DNA of 51,119 nucleotides from JAAZGD01 sp964383845 (GTDB lineage Bacteria; Bacillota; Clostridia; Peptostreptococcales; Anaerovoracaceae): positions 1-51,119 of the forward strand of contig CAYLIF010000009.1 of the NCBI GenBank assembly GCA_964383845.1, written 5' to 3'. Every line of letters begins with the position of its first letter. Within the stretch, counting starts at the first letter, position 1. This document shows positions 36,780 through 44,620 of this stretch, piece by piece. Under the pieces are notes generated by a model that saw nothing but the letters and a program-made list of their open reading frames with translations, was not told the DNA's origin and did not search any database. The position numbers and the translations under genes are program-made.

Positions 36780-37906
36780 GGGTACACAATAAAAGCGACA
36801 GGCCAGATAATATTATTATGAAAGAAAATGAGATATTGGAGCTATGTCAAGAAATAGAAGAGGATATGCCAAAATATCTTCGCGGTTATTTTGCATATCT
36901 AAAAGGCAATGTGCTGCCCTTAACAAGACTCGCATATCTAAGGGATGTGAAGTTCTTCTTAAATTACTTGCTAGATGAAGTTGAACTTGTAAAGGGGCCA
37001 GCAATTAGGGATATTAAACTTGAAGAGCTAAATAAGATTAAAGCAAAAGATATTAATCTATTTATTGAATATTTAAGGCGCTACAAGGTAGAGACAGAAA
37101 AAGAAATAATAGTATATGAAAATGCAAACAGAAGTCTTGCTAGGAAAAAATCAAGTTTATCTGTTTTTTTTAAATATCTCTTTAGAGATGAACTTATTTC
37201 AAAGAATATAACAGATGGCTTAGACCCAATACGTGTACCAAAACCTGGAGAGAGAGAAATAAAAGCATTGCAAGACGATGAAGTGATGATAATGCTTGAT
37301 GTAGTCTCCACGGGCAATGAACTAACGAAAAAAGAAAGAGAATTTTGGGAGAAAACCAAATATAGAGACAAGGCAATCTTGCTAATATTTTTAACCTATG
37401 GCCTTCGTCTAAGCGAATTACAACAACTTAATGTAACTTCTTTTAACTTTAGCCGTGGAGAGTTCAAAATCTATCGAAAAAGAGGAAAAGAATCCATTAT
37501 GCCCCTTAATAAATCTGTTAGCGACGCAGTTCAAGATTACCTAAAAAAGGAACGTATCAGTGATGATAAGGTTGATGAAATAAACAAAGACGCATTATTC
37601 CTTTCCTTGCAAAATAGAAGAATGACAGACAGACAAATAAGAGAACTTGTAAAAAAATATACTTCTTATGGCCTTAAAACAAGTCATAGAGCGGGTTACA
37701 GCCCCCACAAGCTAAGAGCTACTGCAGCAACAAGCTTGATAGGAAGAGGCAACAGCATCTTTGATGTTCAAGCTCTTTTGGACCATGAACAGGTGACAAC
37801 TACCCAGCTTTATGCAGCTCATAAGATGAATACCAAAAGAGATTTAGTGAAAGGCATGGAGTGGGAGACAGAAAGGCGTGAAGGTAAAAAGGACGAAGAA
37901 GATTAA
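36761..37906 (+). CDS. Tyrosine recombinase, XerS-like
   Basis: This is a 381-aa tyrosine recombinase with a complete catalytic set: Arg216 (GLRLSEL), Lys243 (KRGKES), His316 and Arg319 (HKLRATAAT), His342 (LLDHEQVTT) and the nucleophile Tyr351. The N-terminal core-binding domain (MPKYLRGYF, YLRDVKFFLNYL, IKAKDINLFIEYLRR) and the long insert around 180-205 resemble streptococcal XerS, which acts alone at difSL, more than XerC/XerD (about 300 aa). It may resolve chromosome dimers or be a domesticated integrase; no att repeats or phage genes are nearby. The start at 36761 overlaps miaA and has AGAGG 10 bases upstream; the next Met (36818) lacks an SD. Confidence 0.82.
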   Translation: MVKKQLRVHNKSDRPDNIIMKENEILELCQEIEEDMPKYLRGYFAYLKGNVLPLTRLAYLRDVKFFLNYLLDEVELVKGPAIRDIKLEELNKIKAKDINLFIEYLRRYKVETEKEIIVYENANRSLARKKSSLSVFFKYLFRDELISKNITDGLDPIRVPKPGEREIKALQDDEVMIMLDVVSTGNELTKKEREFWEKTKYRDKAILLIFLTYGLRLSELQQLNVTSFNFSRGEFKIYRKRGKESIMPLNKSVSDAVQDYLKKERISDDKVDEINKDALFLSLQNRRMTDRQIRELVKKYTSYGLKTSHRAGYSPHKLRATAATSLIGRGNSIFDVQALLDHEQVTTTQLYAAHKMNTKRDLVKGMEWETERREGKKDEED

Positions 37907-37968
37907 AGGAATATACTAGAAGTTAACTATAACTATATTACGTAAACAAAGACAGGAGTTCACTATTT

Positions 37969-39258
37969 ATGACAACAATTATTAGATATTTAAAAGAAGA
38001 GTTCGGAATAGACCAAGATGTTTTGGAACTTGTAAAAAAAGCAGAAGAAATAGTTCTGCCTAGCTTTTATGCTCTAGACCAAAAGATGGAATATAACCAA
38101 TATAAGGTATTGAAAGGCTTTCAAGCTAATAGAATCAGCGATGTTCACTTTGGATGGAATACTGGGTATGGCTATGATGACCCTGGAAGAGATGCTATTG
38201 AACGAGTATATGCCCACATATTCGGAACAGAAGCCGCCCTTGTTAGGCCTATTATTGTAAATGGAACCCATGCTCTAACAATAACATTGGCGGGAATATT
38301 AAGACCCAATGATCATTTGATCTACTGTACTGGAGCACCTTATGACACTCTTGAAGAGGTTATTGGAATAAGGGGTGAAAACAAGGGCTCTTTAAAGGAC
38401 TTTGGTATAACTTATTCGCAAGTTGAGCTTACTCCAGAAGGTAAACTTGATTTTCAAGAAATCAAAAAAACCATTACAGCTAATACAAAGATGTGTTGTC
38501 TTCAAAGAGCCACTGGTTACGGTTGGAGGAAAGCTATTACCATTGCAGAAATCAAAGAATGGGCTGATTTTATAAAATCTATAAATCCTGATATTGTTTT
38601 AATGGTGGATAATTGTTATGGAGAATTTCTAGATATACAAGAACCAACAAATGTTGGGGTAGACGTTATGGCGGGATCTCTTATTAAAAATCCAGGAGGT
38701 GGACTGGCCCTTACTGGTGGATACGTTGTTGGAAGAGAAGATCTTGTTCAATTAATTTCATATCGCATGACTTCCCCAGCTATTGGTGGAGAATGCGGTC
38801 TAACATTTGACCAAACCCGGATTATGTTACAAGGTCTATTTCAAGCCCCTAGAGTTGTAAATGGGGCTGTAAAAGGGGCAATACTTTTAGGACAAGTCTT
38901 TAAACTCCTAGGTTATGATGTATGTCCTCAACCTGAGGATGAAAGAAGTGATATTATCCAAGGGATATGCTTGAATTCTCGAGAAGCTGTAATCTCTTTT
39001 TGTAAAGGTATTCAAGCTGCAGCCCCTATAGATTCTCATGTAACCCCTATGCCATGGGCAATGCCAGGCTATGAAGACGAGGTTATTATGGCAGCAGGAG
39101 CTTTTATCCAAGGCTCATCAATTGAGCTTTCTGCGGATGGACCCCTTAGGCCTCCTTACAATGTATATTTTCAAGGAGGGCTTACATATGAACATTCAAA
39201 ATTCGGAGTTATAAAAGCTCTTCAAACTTTAAAAGATGACGGTTTCGTGTTAAAATAA
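37969..39258 (+). CDS. YnbB-type PLP enzyme (methionine gamma-lyase family / aluminium resistance protein)
   Basis: This 429-aa fold-type I PLP protein belongs to the family annotated as aluminium resistance protein or methionine gamma-lyase-like (Bacillus YnbB). The PLP lysine is in AGSLIKNPGGGLA. Other landmarks are FHWNTGYGYDDPGRD-like HFGWNTGYGYDDPGRD and VMVDNCYGEF. The true substrate of the family is not settled. It lies near miaA, as in many Firmicutes where the order is miaA-hfq-ynbB-lexA; here hfq and lexA are absent. GACAGGAG precedes the ATG. Confidence 0.86.
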   Translation: MTTIIRYLKEEFGIDQDVLELVKKAEEIVLPSFYALDQKMEYNQYKVLKGFQANRISDVHFGWNTGYGYDDPGRDAIERVYAHIFGTEAALVRPIIVNGTHALTITLAGILRPNDHLIYCTGAPYDTLEEVIGIRGENKGSLKDFGITYSQVELTPEGKLDFQEIKKTITANTKMCCLQRATGYGWRKAITIAEIKEWADFIKSINPDIVLMVDNCYGEFLDIQEPTNVGVDVMAGSLIKNPGGGLALTGGYVVGREDLVQLISYRMTSPAIGGECGLTFDQTRIMLQGLFQAPRVVNGAVKGAILLGQVFKLLGYDVCPQPEDERSDIIQGICLNSREAVISFCKGIQAAAPIDSHVTPMPWAMPGYEDEVIMAAGAFIQGSSIELSADGPLRPPYNVYFQGGLTYEHSKFGVIKALQTLKDDGFVLK

Positions 39259-39262
39259 TAAA

Positions 39263-40018
39263 ATGAAAGATAAAAACAAAAGGGCAACGTTAGTAAGGAA
39301 AATATTTTCTTTGCTCCAACTATTGCTACTGGGAATAATAGTAATAGGAATACCTGTATATGTACTTTTGATGCATCCAGAGTGGATTGAACAGGTTAAT
39401 TCCTTGGAAAAAGCAGAGAAATTTCTTAATAGCTATCAGAGTCAGAGCTATTTAATTTACTTGGGGATACAAATAATCCAAATTGTTATATCTGTAATTC
39501 CTGGCCAGTTTATGAATATGGCTGCTGGTTGGATGTTTGGTTTTCCCATTTCCCTTCTTCTATCTGTAGCAGGAGCGATAATTGGTACTTTTTTGACTTA
39601 TGGTATGGCCAAATTATTGGGTAGAAAAGCTGTTAAATCAATAATGAAGCCAGATAGATACAATCAATTCCTAAAAAGATTGAATAGTAAAAGAGCTTAT
39701 ATAATGGTATTCATACTATATTTAGTTCCTGGATTACCCAAAGATATATTAGGCTATATAGCCGGTGTTTCAAATGTAAAATTCATTCCATTTCTTTTCA
39801 TCTCAATAATGGGCCGCTTACCTGCTTTGGCTGTAAGTGTAATGGTTGGCAGTATGCTTTACAAAGAAATCTATACAGGAGTTGTTTTGATTTCTATTCT
39901 AATGGTAGGCCTTTTTATTTGGGGTGTTGTTAATAGAAAAAGAGTTCTTGATTTTGTGGACCATGGATACGAAAAATATATTCAAAAAAAAGGGGAGGGT
40001 AAAGGGAATGAAAATTAG
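39263..40018 (+). CDS. TVP38/TMEM64 family membrane protein (SNARE-associated/DedA-like)
   Basis: This 251-aa polytopic membrane protein is of the TVP38/TMEM64 family. There is an N-terminal span (about 14-35), a re-entrant type region around GAIIGTFLTYGMAKLLGRKA, and spans near 150-220. DedA-superfamily proteins act as lipid scramblases or flippases; function here is inferred. It begins 4 bases after the ynbB stop with only a weak SD, suggesting coupling. Its end overlaps the first lipoprotein gene by 11 bases, so the lipoprotein may be co-expressed with it. Confidence 0.85.
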   Translation: MKDKNKRATLVRKIFSLLQLLLLGIIVIGIPVYVLLMHPEWIEQVNSLEKAEKFLNSYQSQSYLIYLGIQIIQIVISVIPGQFMNMAAGWMFGFPISLLLSVAGAIIGTFLTYGMAKLLGRKAVKSIMKPDRYNQFLKRLNSKRAYIMVFILYLVPGLPKDILGYIAGVSNVKFIPFLFISIMGRLPALAVSVMVGSMLYKEIYTGVVLISILMVGLFIWGVVNRKRVLDFVDHGYEKYIQKKGEGKGNEN

Positions 40019-41108
40019 AATGAGGTACATATATGGAATTGTACTGCTACTGTTATTAGGAGTTTTTGTTGGTTGTGCTAGCAAAGATGTGAAAGATGAA
40101 GGAGCAATGGGAACTCCTGAAGGTGTGGTTCTTGCATATTTAAATGGTTTCGCAGAAGAGGATTTTTCGCAAATTGAATCAATGCTTATAGAATCAGATG
40201 ATGTTGGAGATGTTTACTTTACACAATCTCAACAGCCTCCCAAAGACACATTAGAAATGATAGAATCTCAGCACGAATTTATCACACATTTCTATGGTGA
40301 TGATGCCTGGTCTAATGTGGAATATGAATTAGAAGAAATTATGCTAGGAAGCGAAAGTCTAACAGATCCTGATAGTGATGTTGGAAACAATTCACAGGAC
40401 CTTGTCGCTGACGATTCCGATAGTGATGTGGATAATATAAAGGAATATCGTGTTGATTTTGTTTTCAAGAATATGCCTCGACATTTAATGGGTTTTGAGA
40501 ATATAAACATTTTATTGTCAAACGAATCTGGAGCTTGGGTCATAAAAGAAGGCTTGTCCTGGGATAAAAACTTATATGGTGGAGGTCCTGCACCTGAATA
40601 CTTCAAAGGATCTGAGGCAACTTATCGTGGCATTAATAAAGACATGGAACCAGAAGATGTTATTAGAATGTTAGGCCAACCTATGGCTCAAGGTGAAAGT
40701 GATGAAGATGGATATTTGTCTTACTTCTTAGACTATAGTGATGCTAGTTATTACTTCTCGGCAGGAATAGAAGAGTACGATGAATTAGACAGATACTATA
40801 TTGGGTCTATCATAATTAAAACAGGTAATTATAGCCTGCCTCGAGATATAAAGCTTGGTGATACCTTCTACAATACTATGGATAAATTCCCAAGAGATAA
40901 AGATTGGCTCACCGATCCCAATAATTGTTTCTATGGGACAAACACTTTAGATGGTTTTGGAGGTGCTTGCTTTAGTCATGAGGATGAGGATGGTAACACT
41001 CATGATTCTCTGGTTTTTGTACCTATGGATTATGTTCCTTACATGAAGTTGGAATTTACAAATAATATTCTTAAAACAGGAATGATAGTATTTATGCAAA
41101 TGCAGTAG
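40008..41108 (+). CDS. Two-domain lipoprotein, first and intact member of a tandem family
   Basis: This 366-aa lipoprotein has unknown function. A type II signal peptide ends in the lipobox FVGC with Cys23. Residues about 36-158 form an NTF2-like domain (TPEGVVLAYLNGFAEEDF, ITHFYGDDAWSNVEYELEEI) interrupted by a Ser/Asp-rich insert at 113-143. Residues about 197-366 form a second domain with a BLIP/SmpA-like pattern (YFKGSEATYRGINKD, PEDVIRMLGQPM) and then RDIKLGDTFYNTM, KFPRDKDWLTDP and FGGACFS. The start ATG at 40008 has GGGGAGGG about 8 bases upstream; earlier in-frame Met codons lie within the TVP38 gene and would spoil the signal peptide. Relatives follow at 41203 and 42031. The domain comparisons are by eye. 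Confidence 0.82.
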   Translation: MKIRMRYIYGIVLLLLLGVFVGCASKDVKDEGAMGTPEGVVLAYLNGFAEEDFSQIESMLIESDDVGDVYFTQSQQPPKDTLEMIESQHEFITHFYGDDAWSNVEYELEEIMLGSESLTDPDSDVGNNSQDLVADDSDSDVDNIKEYRVDFVFKNMPRHLMGFENINILLSNESGAWVIKEGLSWDKNLYGGGPAPEYFKGSEATYRGINKDMEPEDVIRMLGQPMAQGESDEDGYLSYFLDYSDASYYFSAGIEEYDELDRYYIGSIIIKTGNYSLPRDIKLGDTFYNTMDKFPRDKDWLTDPNNCFYGTNTLDGFGGACFSHEDEDGNTHDSLVFVPMDYVPYMKLEFTNNILKTGMIVFMQMQ

Positions 41109-41141
41109 AGTTCAGATTGCTCTCTAAACAATTGTCAATTA

Positions 41142-41171
41142 GCCCCCCCATTTAAATATAGGTGGGGGACT
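41142..41171 (+). terminator. Hairpin between the first and second lipoprotein genes
   Basis: AGCCCCCCCA at 41141-41150 can pair with TGGGGGACT at 41163-41171 around an AT-rich loop. It lies about 35 bases after the stop of the first lipoprotein gene. No T-run follows, so it may be a weak terminator or an mRNA-end stabiliser. Confidence 0.4.
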
Positions 41172-41202
41172 TATAGATACTAATAAAAGGAGGGAAATAA
41201 GG

Positions 41203-41995
41203 ATGAAATCAAGGAAAGTTTATCTTTACGGAATTCTAATGTTGATAATTTTAATTGCTTTTGTTGGGTGTGCTGCCGATAAAAACCTAGAAGAAATTAT
41301 AAAAACTCCTGAAGATCTTGTTATTGCCTACATTGAGGAATTTTCCCAAGAAAATTTCAAAAAAATTGAAACTATGTTCGAAGAATCTGCTAATTTTGGA
41401 AAAGAGTATTATAGTCAATCACAACTGGCGCCAAAAGACGACTTGGAGATTATAAAGTCTCAAAACCTCTTTATTACCCACTTCTATGGTGAGGATGCAT
41501 GGAATAATGTGGAATATGAATTAGAAGAAATAACCCTAAAAAATAATAATTCAGCAAATACTACTAGTAATCTTGAAAATGAAGTAGACAGCGATATGGA
41601 TGCTTATATTGAAACAAAAAGCATAAAAAAATATAGAGCTAACTTCGTATTTAATGATCTGCCCCTACATTACTCTAGATGGAATAACAGTGCAATCAGG
41701 GGAGTATAGTATGTTACGAGACATTAAAATAGGGGACTCTTTCTATGAAACTATGTCCAAATTCCCTAGAGAAAGAGATTGGCTTTCAGACCCCGATAAT
41801 GTTTTTTATGGAAACGGTACATTGCCTCATGACACGAACAGTTTTGGTGGCACATGTCATAGCTGGTTGGAAGATGACGGCACGAAACGTGATAGCATTA
41901 ACATTAAAGATCAAGACTGTGTTGCAACTGTAAATTTCCAGTTTTATAATGGGATTCTAGAGTCAATGGATATGTACTATATAAGCTATCTATAG
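41203..41995 (+). pseudogene. Second tandem lipoprotein gene, broken by an out-of-frame internal deletion
   Basis: The first part (41203-41709) codes for a signal peptide with lipobox FVGC and an NTF2-like domain parallel to residues 1-158 of the gene at 40008 (ITHFYGEDAWNNVEYELEEI). Just after NDLPLHY the match ends, and the frame runs to a stop 11 codons later. From about 41664 another frame resumes the family's C-terminal part (YITLDG, LRDIKIGDSFYETM, KFPRERDWLSDP, FGGTCHSW) and ends at 41995. Compared with the first gene, about 105 residues (159-263) are missing at the junction. AAAGGAGGG still precedes the ATG. A shortened N-terminal lipoprotein could still be made. A sequencing error alone would not explain the missing middle. 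Confidence 0.8.
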
Positions 41996-42030
41996 CATTA
42001 GTAATGTGGGATGGTGGAGGGTAAAACACT

Positions 42031-42672
42031 ATGAGAATAAAAAATACCTATATATGCATAATACTAATATTGGTTTTAACCATGTTTCTTTTTGGATGTT
42101 CCTTTGATGCTGTTCCACCAGATGGGGACGAAACAATTACAACAGATGTATATGCTATTGAATACTTTCAAGGCTCTGAAGCAAACTACCGGACTATTAA
42201 TAAAGATCATAGCCCTGACGATATAATCGATGTTCTTGGTCCCCCTATGTTTAAAGAAGAATATGACTATGAGGGCTTATATACTATTGAATTACTATAT
42301 CCAGATTCCAGCTATCGTTTCGAAAATAACACAGATGAAAACGACAACTTGGTAGAAGGCTATACTCTTAAAGAAATAAACGTTTCACAAGGGAATTATC
42401 CTATTTTCCGGGATATTATGATAGGTGATTCATTCGAAGATATTATGTCGAAACTTCCTAGAGAAAGAGACTGGTTATCTGATCCAGATGAGGTTTTTTA
42501 TGGAACAGGCGTAAAGGAGGAGGATTCTTTTGGTGGAACTTGTTATGTTTGGGAATACGAAGACGGGACAACATATAAGCAAGTAACGCTTAAGGATGAA
42601 GATAATGTGGCCCTAGTATATTTAGAATTCTATAGTGAGGTCCTAGATTCAATGATGATTTGCTATCTCTGA
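42031..42672 (+). CDS. Third tandem lipoprotein, C-terminal domain only
   Basis: This 213-aa lipoprotein of unknown function has lipobox LFGC (Cys23). A short linker leads directly into the domain seen at residues 197-366 of the 40008 gene: EYFQGSEANYRTINKD, PDDIIDVLGPPM, FRDIMIGDSFEDIM, KLPRERDWLSDP, FGGTCYVW. The NTF2-like domain is absent, so the C-terminal domain can stand alone. GGTGGAGG precedes the ATG. It is closer to the broken second copy (PRERDWLSDP, DSMxxxY ending) than to the first, suggesting local duplication. Confidence 0.82.
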   Translation: MRIKNTYICIILILVLTMFLFGCSFDAVPPDGDETITTDVYAIEYFQGSEANYRTINKDHSPDDIIDVLGPPMFKEEYDYEGLYTIELLYPDSSYRFENNTDENDNLVEGYTLKEINVSQGNYPIFRDIMIGDSFEDIMSKLPRERDWLSDPDEVFYGTGVKEEDSFGGTCYVWEYEDGTTYKQVTLKDEDNVALVYLEFYSEVLDSMMICYL

Positions 42673-42682
42673 TTGATTCTAG

Positions 42683-42954
42683 GATAATAATCTTTATAAA
42701 ATCACAATACTTAATACCTTAGCTGGATATGGACCTTTACTTGGAACGATTTTCATTTCTATCTTAATGCCAGAAACAAGAAAGTACCTTTGACACGGCC
42801 ATTAATAAATTTCATGTTATTATTTTTTGCCTATCAATTCATTACTGCAGGAACTGAAGAAATAGGTTGGAGAGGTTATCTGCTACCATCTATGTTACAG
42901 AAAAAAACACCATGGGAAGCAAGTGTAAGAATAGGTATTATTTGGGCATTATAA
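42683..42954 (+). pseudogene. CPBP family intramembrane protease remnant
   Basis: Two fragments in different frames give parts of a CPBP (CAAX protease/Abi) membrane protease. The first, up to a TGA at 42791, reads ITILNTLAGYGPLLGTIF. The second, from about 42790, reads LLFFAYQFITAG followed by the active-site motif EEIGWRGYLLP and ends IGIIWAL at a TAA at 42952, just before the Trp-His of the second motif would be expected. The N-terminus, the C-terminal half and a start site are missing. It is not functional as read. Confidence 0.75.
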
Positions 42955-42959
42955 TATAG

Positions 42960-43009
42960 TTGACAAAGAACATACATTCGCCTATACTAAAGAAAAGAAC
43001 GTTTGTTTC
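42960..43009 (+). promoter_or_regulatory. SOS-type promoter with two LexA-like operators
   Basis: TTGACA at 42960-42965 and TATACT at 42983-42988, 17 bases apart, form a strong promoter 51 bases before the LysM gene. The Gram-positive LexA box CGAACRNRYGTTYG is matched at 12 of 14 positions at 42967-42980 (agaacatacattcg), exactly between the -35 and -10. It is matched again at 11 of 14 at 42996-43009 (agaacgtttgtttc), over the expected start site. Positions are read directly; regulation by LexA is inferred. Confidence 0.72.
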
Positions 43010-43038
43010 ATTCTTTGAGAATAAAGGGGAGGCGGAGT

Positions 43039-43350
43039 ATGATATTGTATATTGGTAAAAGACATCGAATTAAATCAGAATTTCGGTTTACCTTGTTCTT
43101 GTTTGTTTTCATAATTCTTATTATGTTAACATCAAGTATATTATTCGATTATAATCCAGCAACTGCATTAACTGAAAGAAACTATGAAACCGTAGAAATT
43201 TATTTGGGAGATACTTTATGGGAAATTGCTTCTGAATATGCTCCTAAGAATATGGATATTAGAAGAGCCGTATATAAGCTACAAAAGCTAAATAATCTAA
43301 CAGCAACAGATCTTATGCCTGGAATGGTAATTAAGATACCCGATTTCTAA
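43039..43350 (+). CDS. YneA-like LysM-domain cell division suppressor
   Basis: This 103-aa protein has a short basic N-terminus, one membrane span at about 16-36 and a single LysM domain at about 50-102 (VEIYLGDTLWEIASEYAP, LMPGMVIKIPDF). Size and layout match YneA, the LexA-controlled inhibitor of division in Bacillus. The promoter upstream carries two LexA-like boxes, which supports that role. The ATG at 43039 has GGGGAGG 6 bases upstream; an in-frame ATG at 43003 overlaps the second operator and has no SD. lexA itself, often next to yneA, is not in the window. Confidence 0.8.
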   Translation: MILYIGKRHRIKSEFRFTLFLFVFIILIMLTSSILFDYNPATALTERNYETVEIYLGDTLWEIASEYAPKNMDIRRAVYKLQKLNNLTATDLMPGMVIKIPDF

Positions 43351-43388
43351 ATAAGCTTAGAATACATTAACACACATAAAAACGCAGG

Positions 43389-43638
43389 TGTAAAGGGTCA
43401 GGGCACTGATATAAAATCCCTTAAAACCGAAAATAGAGCCTCGTTTATTTCTATATTTAATGGAATAGTGTGCCTGAGTGTTGCAAATGCAAGCGCATAG
43501 CAATACGAGGTATTTAAAGGTATTTAGTAGTAATCTTGTTTAGAGAATAAACAACTATTCCCAAAAGTATGATTTAAGGAATAGTTGTTTGTAAGAAAAA
43601 GAAGAGCTACCACTCTTTTATGTGCCCTACCTCTTAAA
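43389..43638. repeat. Hairpin-rich 250 bp segment with imperfect terminal inverted repeats
   Basis: This 304-base gap between convergent genes holds no gene I can support. The left end TGTAAAGGGTCAGGGCAC (43389-43406) is an imperfect inverted copy of GTGCCCTACCTCTTAAA (43622-43638), 14 of 17 matching with one gap. ATAAAA follows inside both ends. Within lie a nested hairpin at 43478-43506 (GTGTTGC/GCAATAC enclosing ATGC/GCAT) and a 13-bp perfect stem at 43549-43561/43578-43590. The shape fits a MITE-like element or a structured RNA. One copy alone cannot decide. Confidence 0.45.
43547..43592. terminator. Possible bidirectional terminator hairpin between convergent genes
   Basis: AAACAACTATTCC (43549-43561) and GGAATAGTTGTTT (43578-43590) form a perfect 13-bp stem with a 16-base loop, extendable by a wobble and an A-T pair. 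It lies between the LysM gene and the convergent phosphoesterase gene. The flanks are AT-rich but lack a long T-run, so termination is plausible but not certain. Confidence 0.45.
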
Positions 43639-43654
43639 GCATTTCAAAGTATGG

Positions 43655-44620
43655 TTAACTTTCCTGGTCACAACCTGCTATACTTTCTGCATAACTTTCA
43701 TCCGGATAATTATAATCATCATATTTATCTTTATCTGCATATTTTTTAATTGGCAAAGGGCCATTTAATACAGTTCTTTTAATAATCATGGTTCCGTCTC
43801 TTCTTGTATTTACTCTCCAAGTTATCAAAGAAAGTTCATTGTTAGTTAGTTCCAGACAAAAAATTCCTCTTGGGTTCACACAGCTTCCAGTGTTAAAGTA
43901 CGCATGTTCGCCTATAAGAGGGAATTTAGGTCTGTGAGTGTGTCCACAAATAAGAATTGTTTTGTTTTTATGTATCCATTTGGCATACATCTTTTCGATT
44001 GTATGTCTCTTTCTTCTACTCTTTGCAGGACTTGCAGGGTTTTTCAAACCAATTATATGCATAAATCTCCACATAAATCTCACTAAAACAAAAGAAATAC
44101 CAAACAAAGTATCATTTAAGAGATCTCCCTGGTGTCCATGAACAACGAAAATCTCTTGTTTTGTTGTTGCTTCCTTAAAGAGAAGGGCTTCATGTACTAT
44201 TATCCCAGGAAAGAGGTCTTCGCAAGCCCCTAAATATTCATCATATACATGAAAAAGGTCCTTTTCTACTTTAGCTGGCTTTCGATAGCAAATGTTGTGA
44301 TTTCCATATAGCATTAACATTCTATTGTCTATAAAGAACTTTCTCAGCAAATTAAAAGTGGGCACATGGGCATTTCGAATTACCTCAAAGCTTTTTTGCT
44401 CCCACAATTCGTCCCCGTCCCCTACTTCTACATATGTAAAATCATTATCATAATAATGTTTTAATGCATAATTAAATATATGTTTATTACGACCAAATTC
44501 ATCAGATAAGCTATCATCGCCTCTATGCTGGTCTCCAAAAAATACAAACTTGGAGTCCTTGTTAAAAGGAACAATGGTTGCATCCTGATAAACCTTGTCC
44601 AAACGCCTAGATCCAAACAT
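43655..44620 (-). CDS. Calcineurin-like metallophosphoesterase
   Basis: This 321-aa metallophosphoesterase shows all family motifs: GDQHRG, GDGDELW (in place of GDxxD), GNHN, HGHQGD and GHTHRP, giving the two-metal site. An unusual stretch FGISFVLVRFMWRFMHIIGL in the middle may contact the membrane. The layout recalls UDP-2,3-diacylglucosamine hydrolase-like enzymes, but the substrate is unknown. The tail is rich in Asp, Tyr and Lys. The ATG is immediately followed on the minus strand from the ruvX stop without a gap, so it is the last gene of the alaS-ireB-ruvX run. Confidence 0.86.
   Translation of the reverse strand: MFGSRRLDKVYQDATIVPFNKDSKFVFFGDQHRGDDSLSDEFGRNKHIFNYALKHYYDNDFTYVEVGDGDELWEQKSFEVIRNAHVPTFNLLRKFFIDNRMLMLYGNHNICYRKPAKVEKDLFHVYDEYLGACEDLFPGIIVHEALLFKEATTKQEIFVVHGHQGDLLNDTLFGISFVLVRFMWRFMHIIGLKNPASPAKSRRKRHTIEKMYAKWIHKNKTILICGHTHRPKFPLIGEHAYFNTGSCVNPRGIFCLELTNNELSLITWRVNTRRDGTMIIKRTVLNGPLPIKKYADKDKYDDYNYPDESYAESIAGCDQES

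Noticed and set aside
37907..37968. A dif site next to the recombinase gene
   Set aside because: The gap is AT-rich with short partial symmetry but shows no convincing pair of 11-bp recombinase arms.
39924..40007. A start at 39924 for the first lipoprotein
   Set aside because: It would put 28 residues from another gene's frame before an otherwise clean lipoprotein signal peptide.
41654..41995. The C-terminal piece of the second lipoprotein as its own gene
   Set aside because: It has no SD or signal peptide and matches the middle of its neighbours, so it is treated as part of a pseudogene.
43003..43038. ATG at 43003 as start of the LysM gene
   Set aside because: It overlaps the second LexA-like box and has no SD; ATG 43039 has GGGGAGG 6 bases upstream.
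43655..44620. The phosphoesterase as LpxH of lipid A synthesis
   Set aside because: The motif set is similar, but the organism looks Gram-positive and there are no lpx genes nearby.
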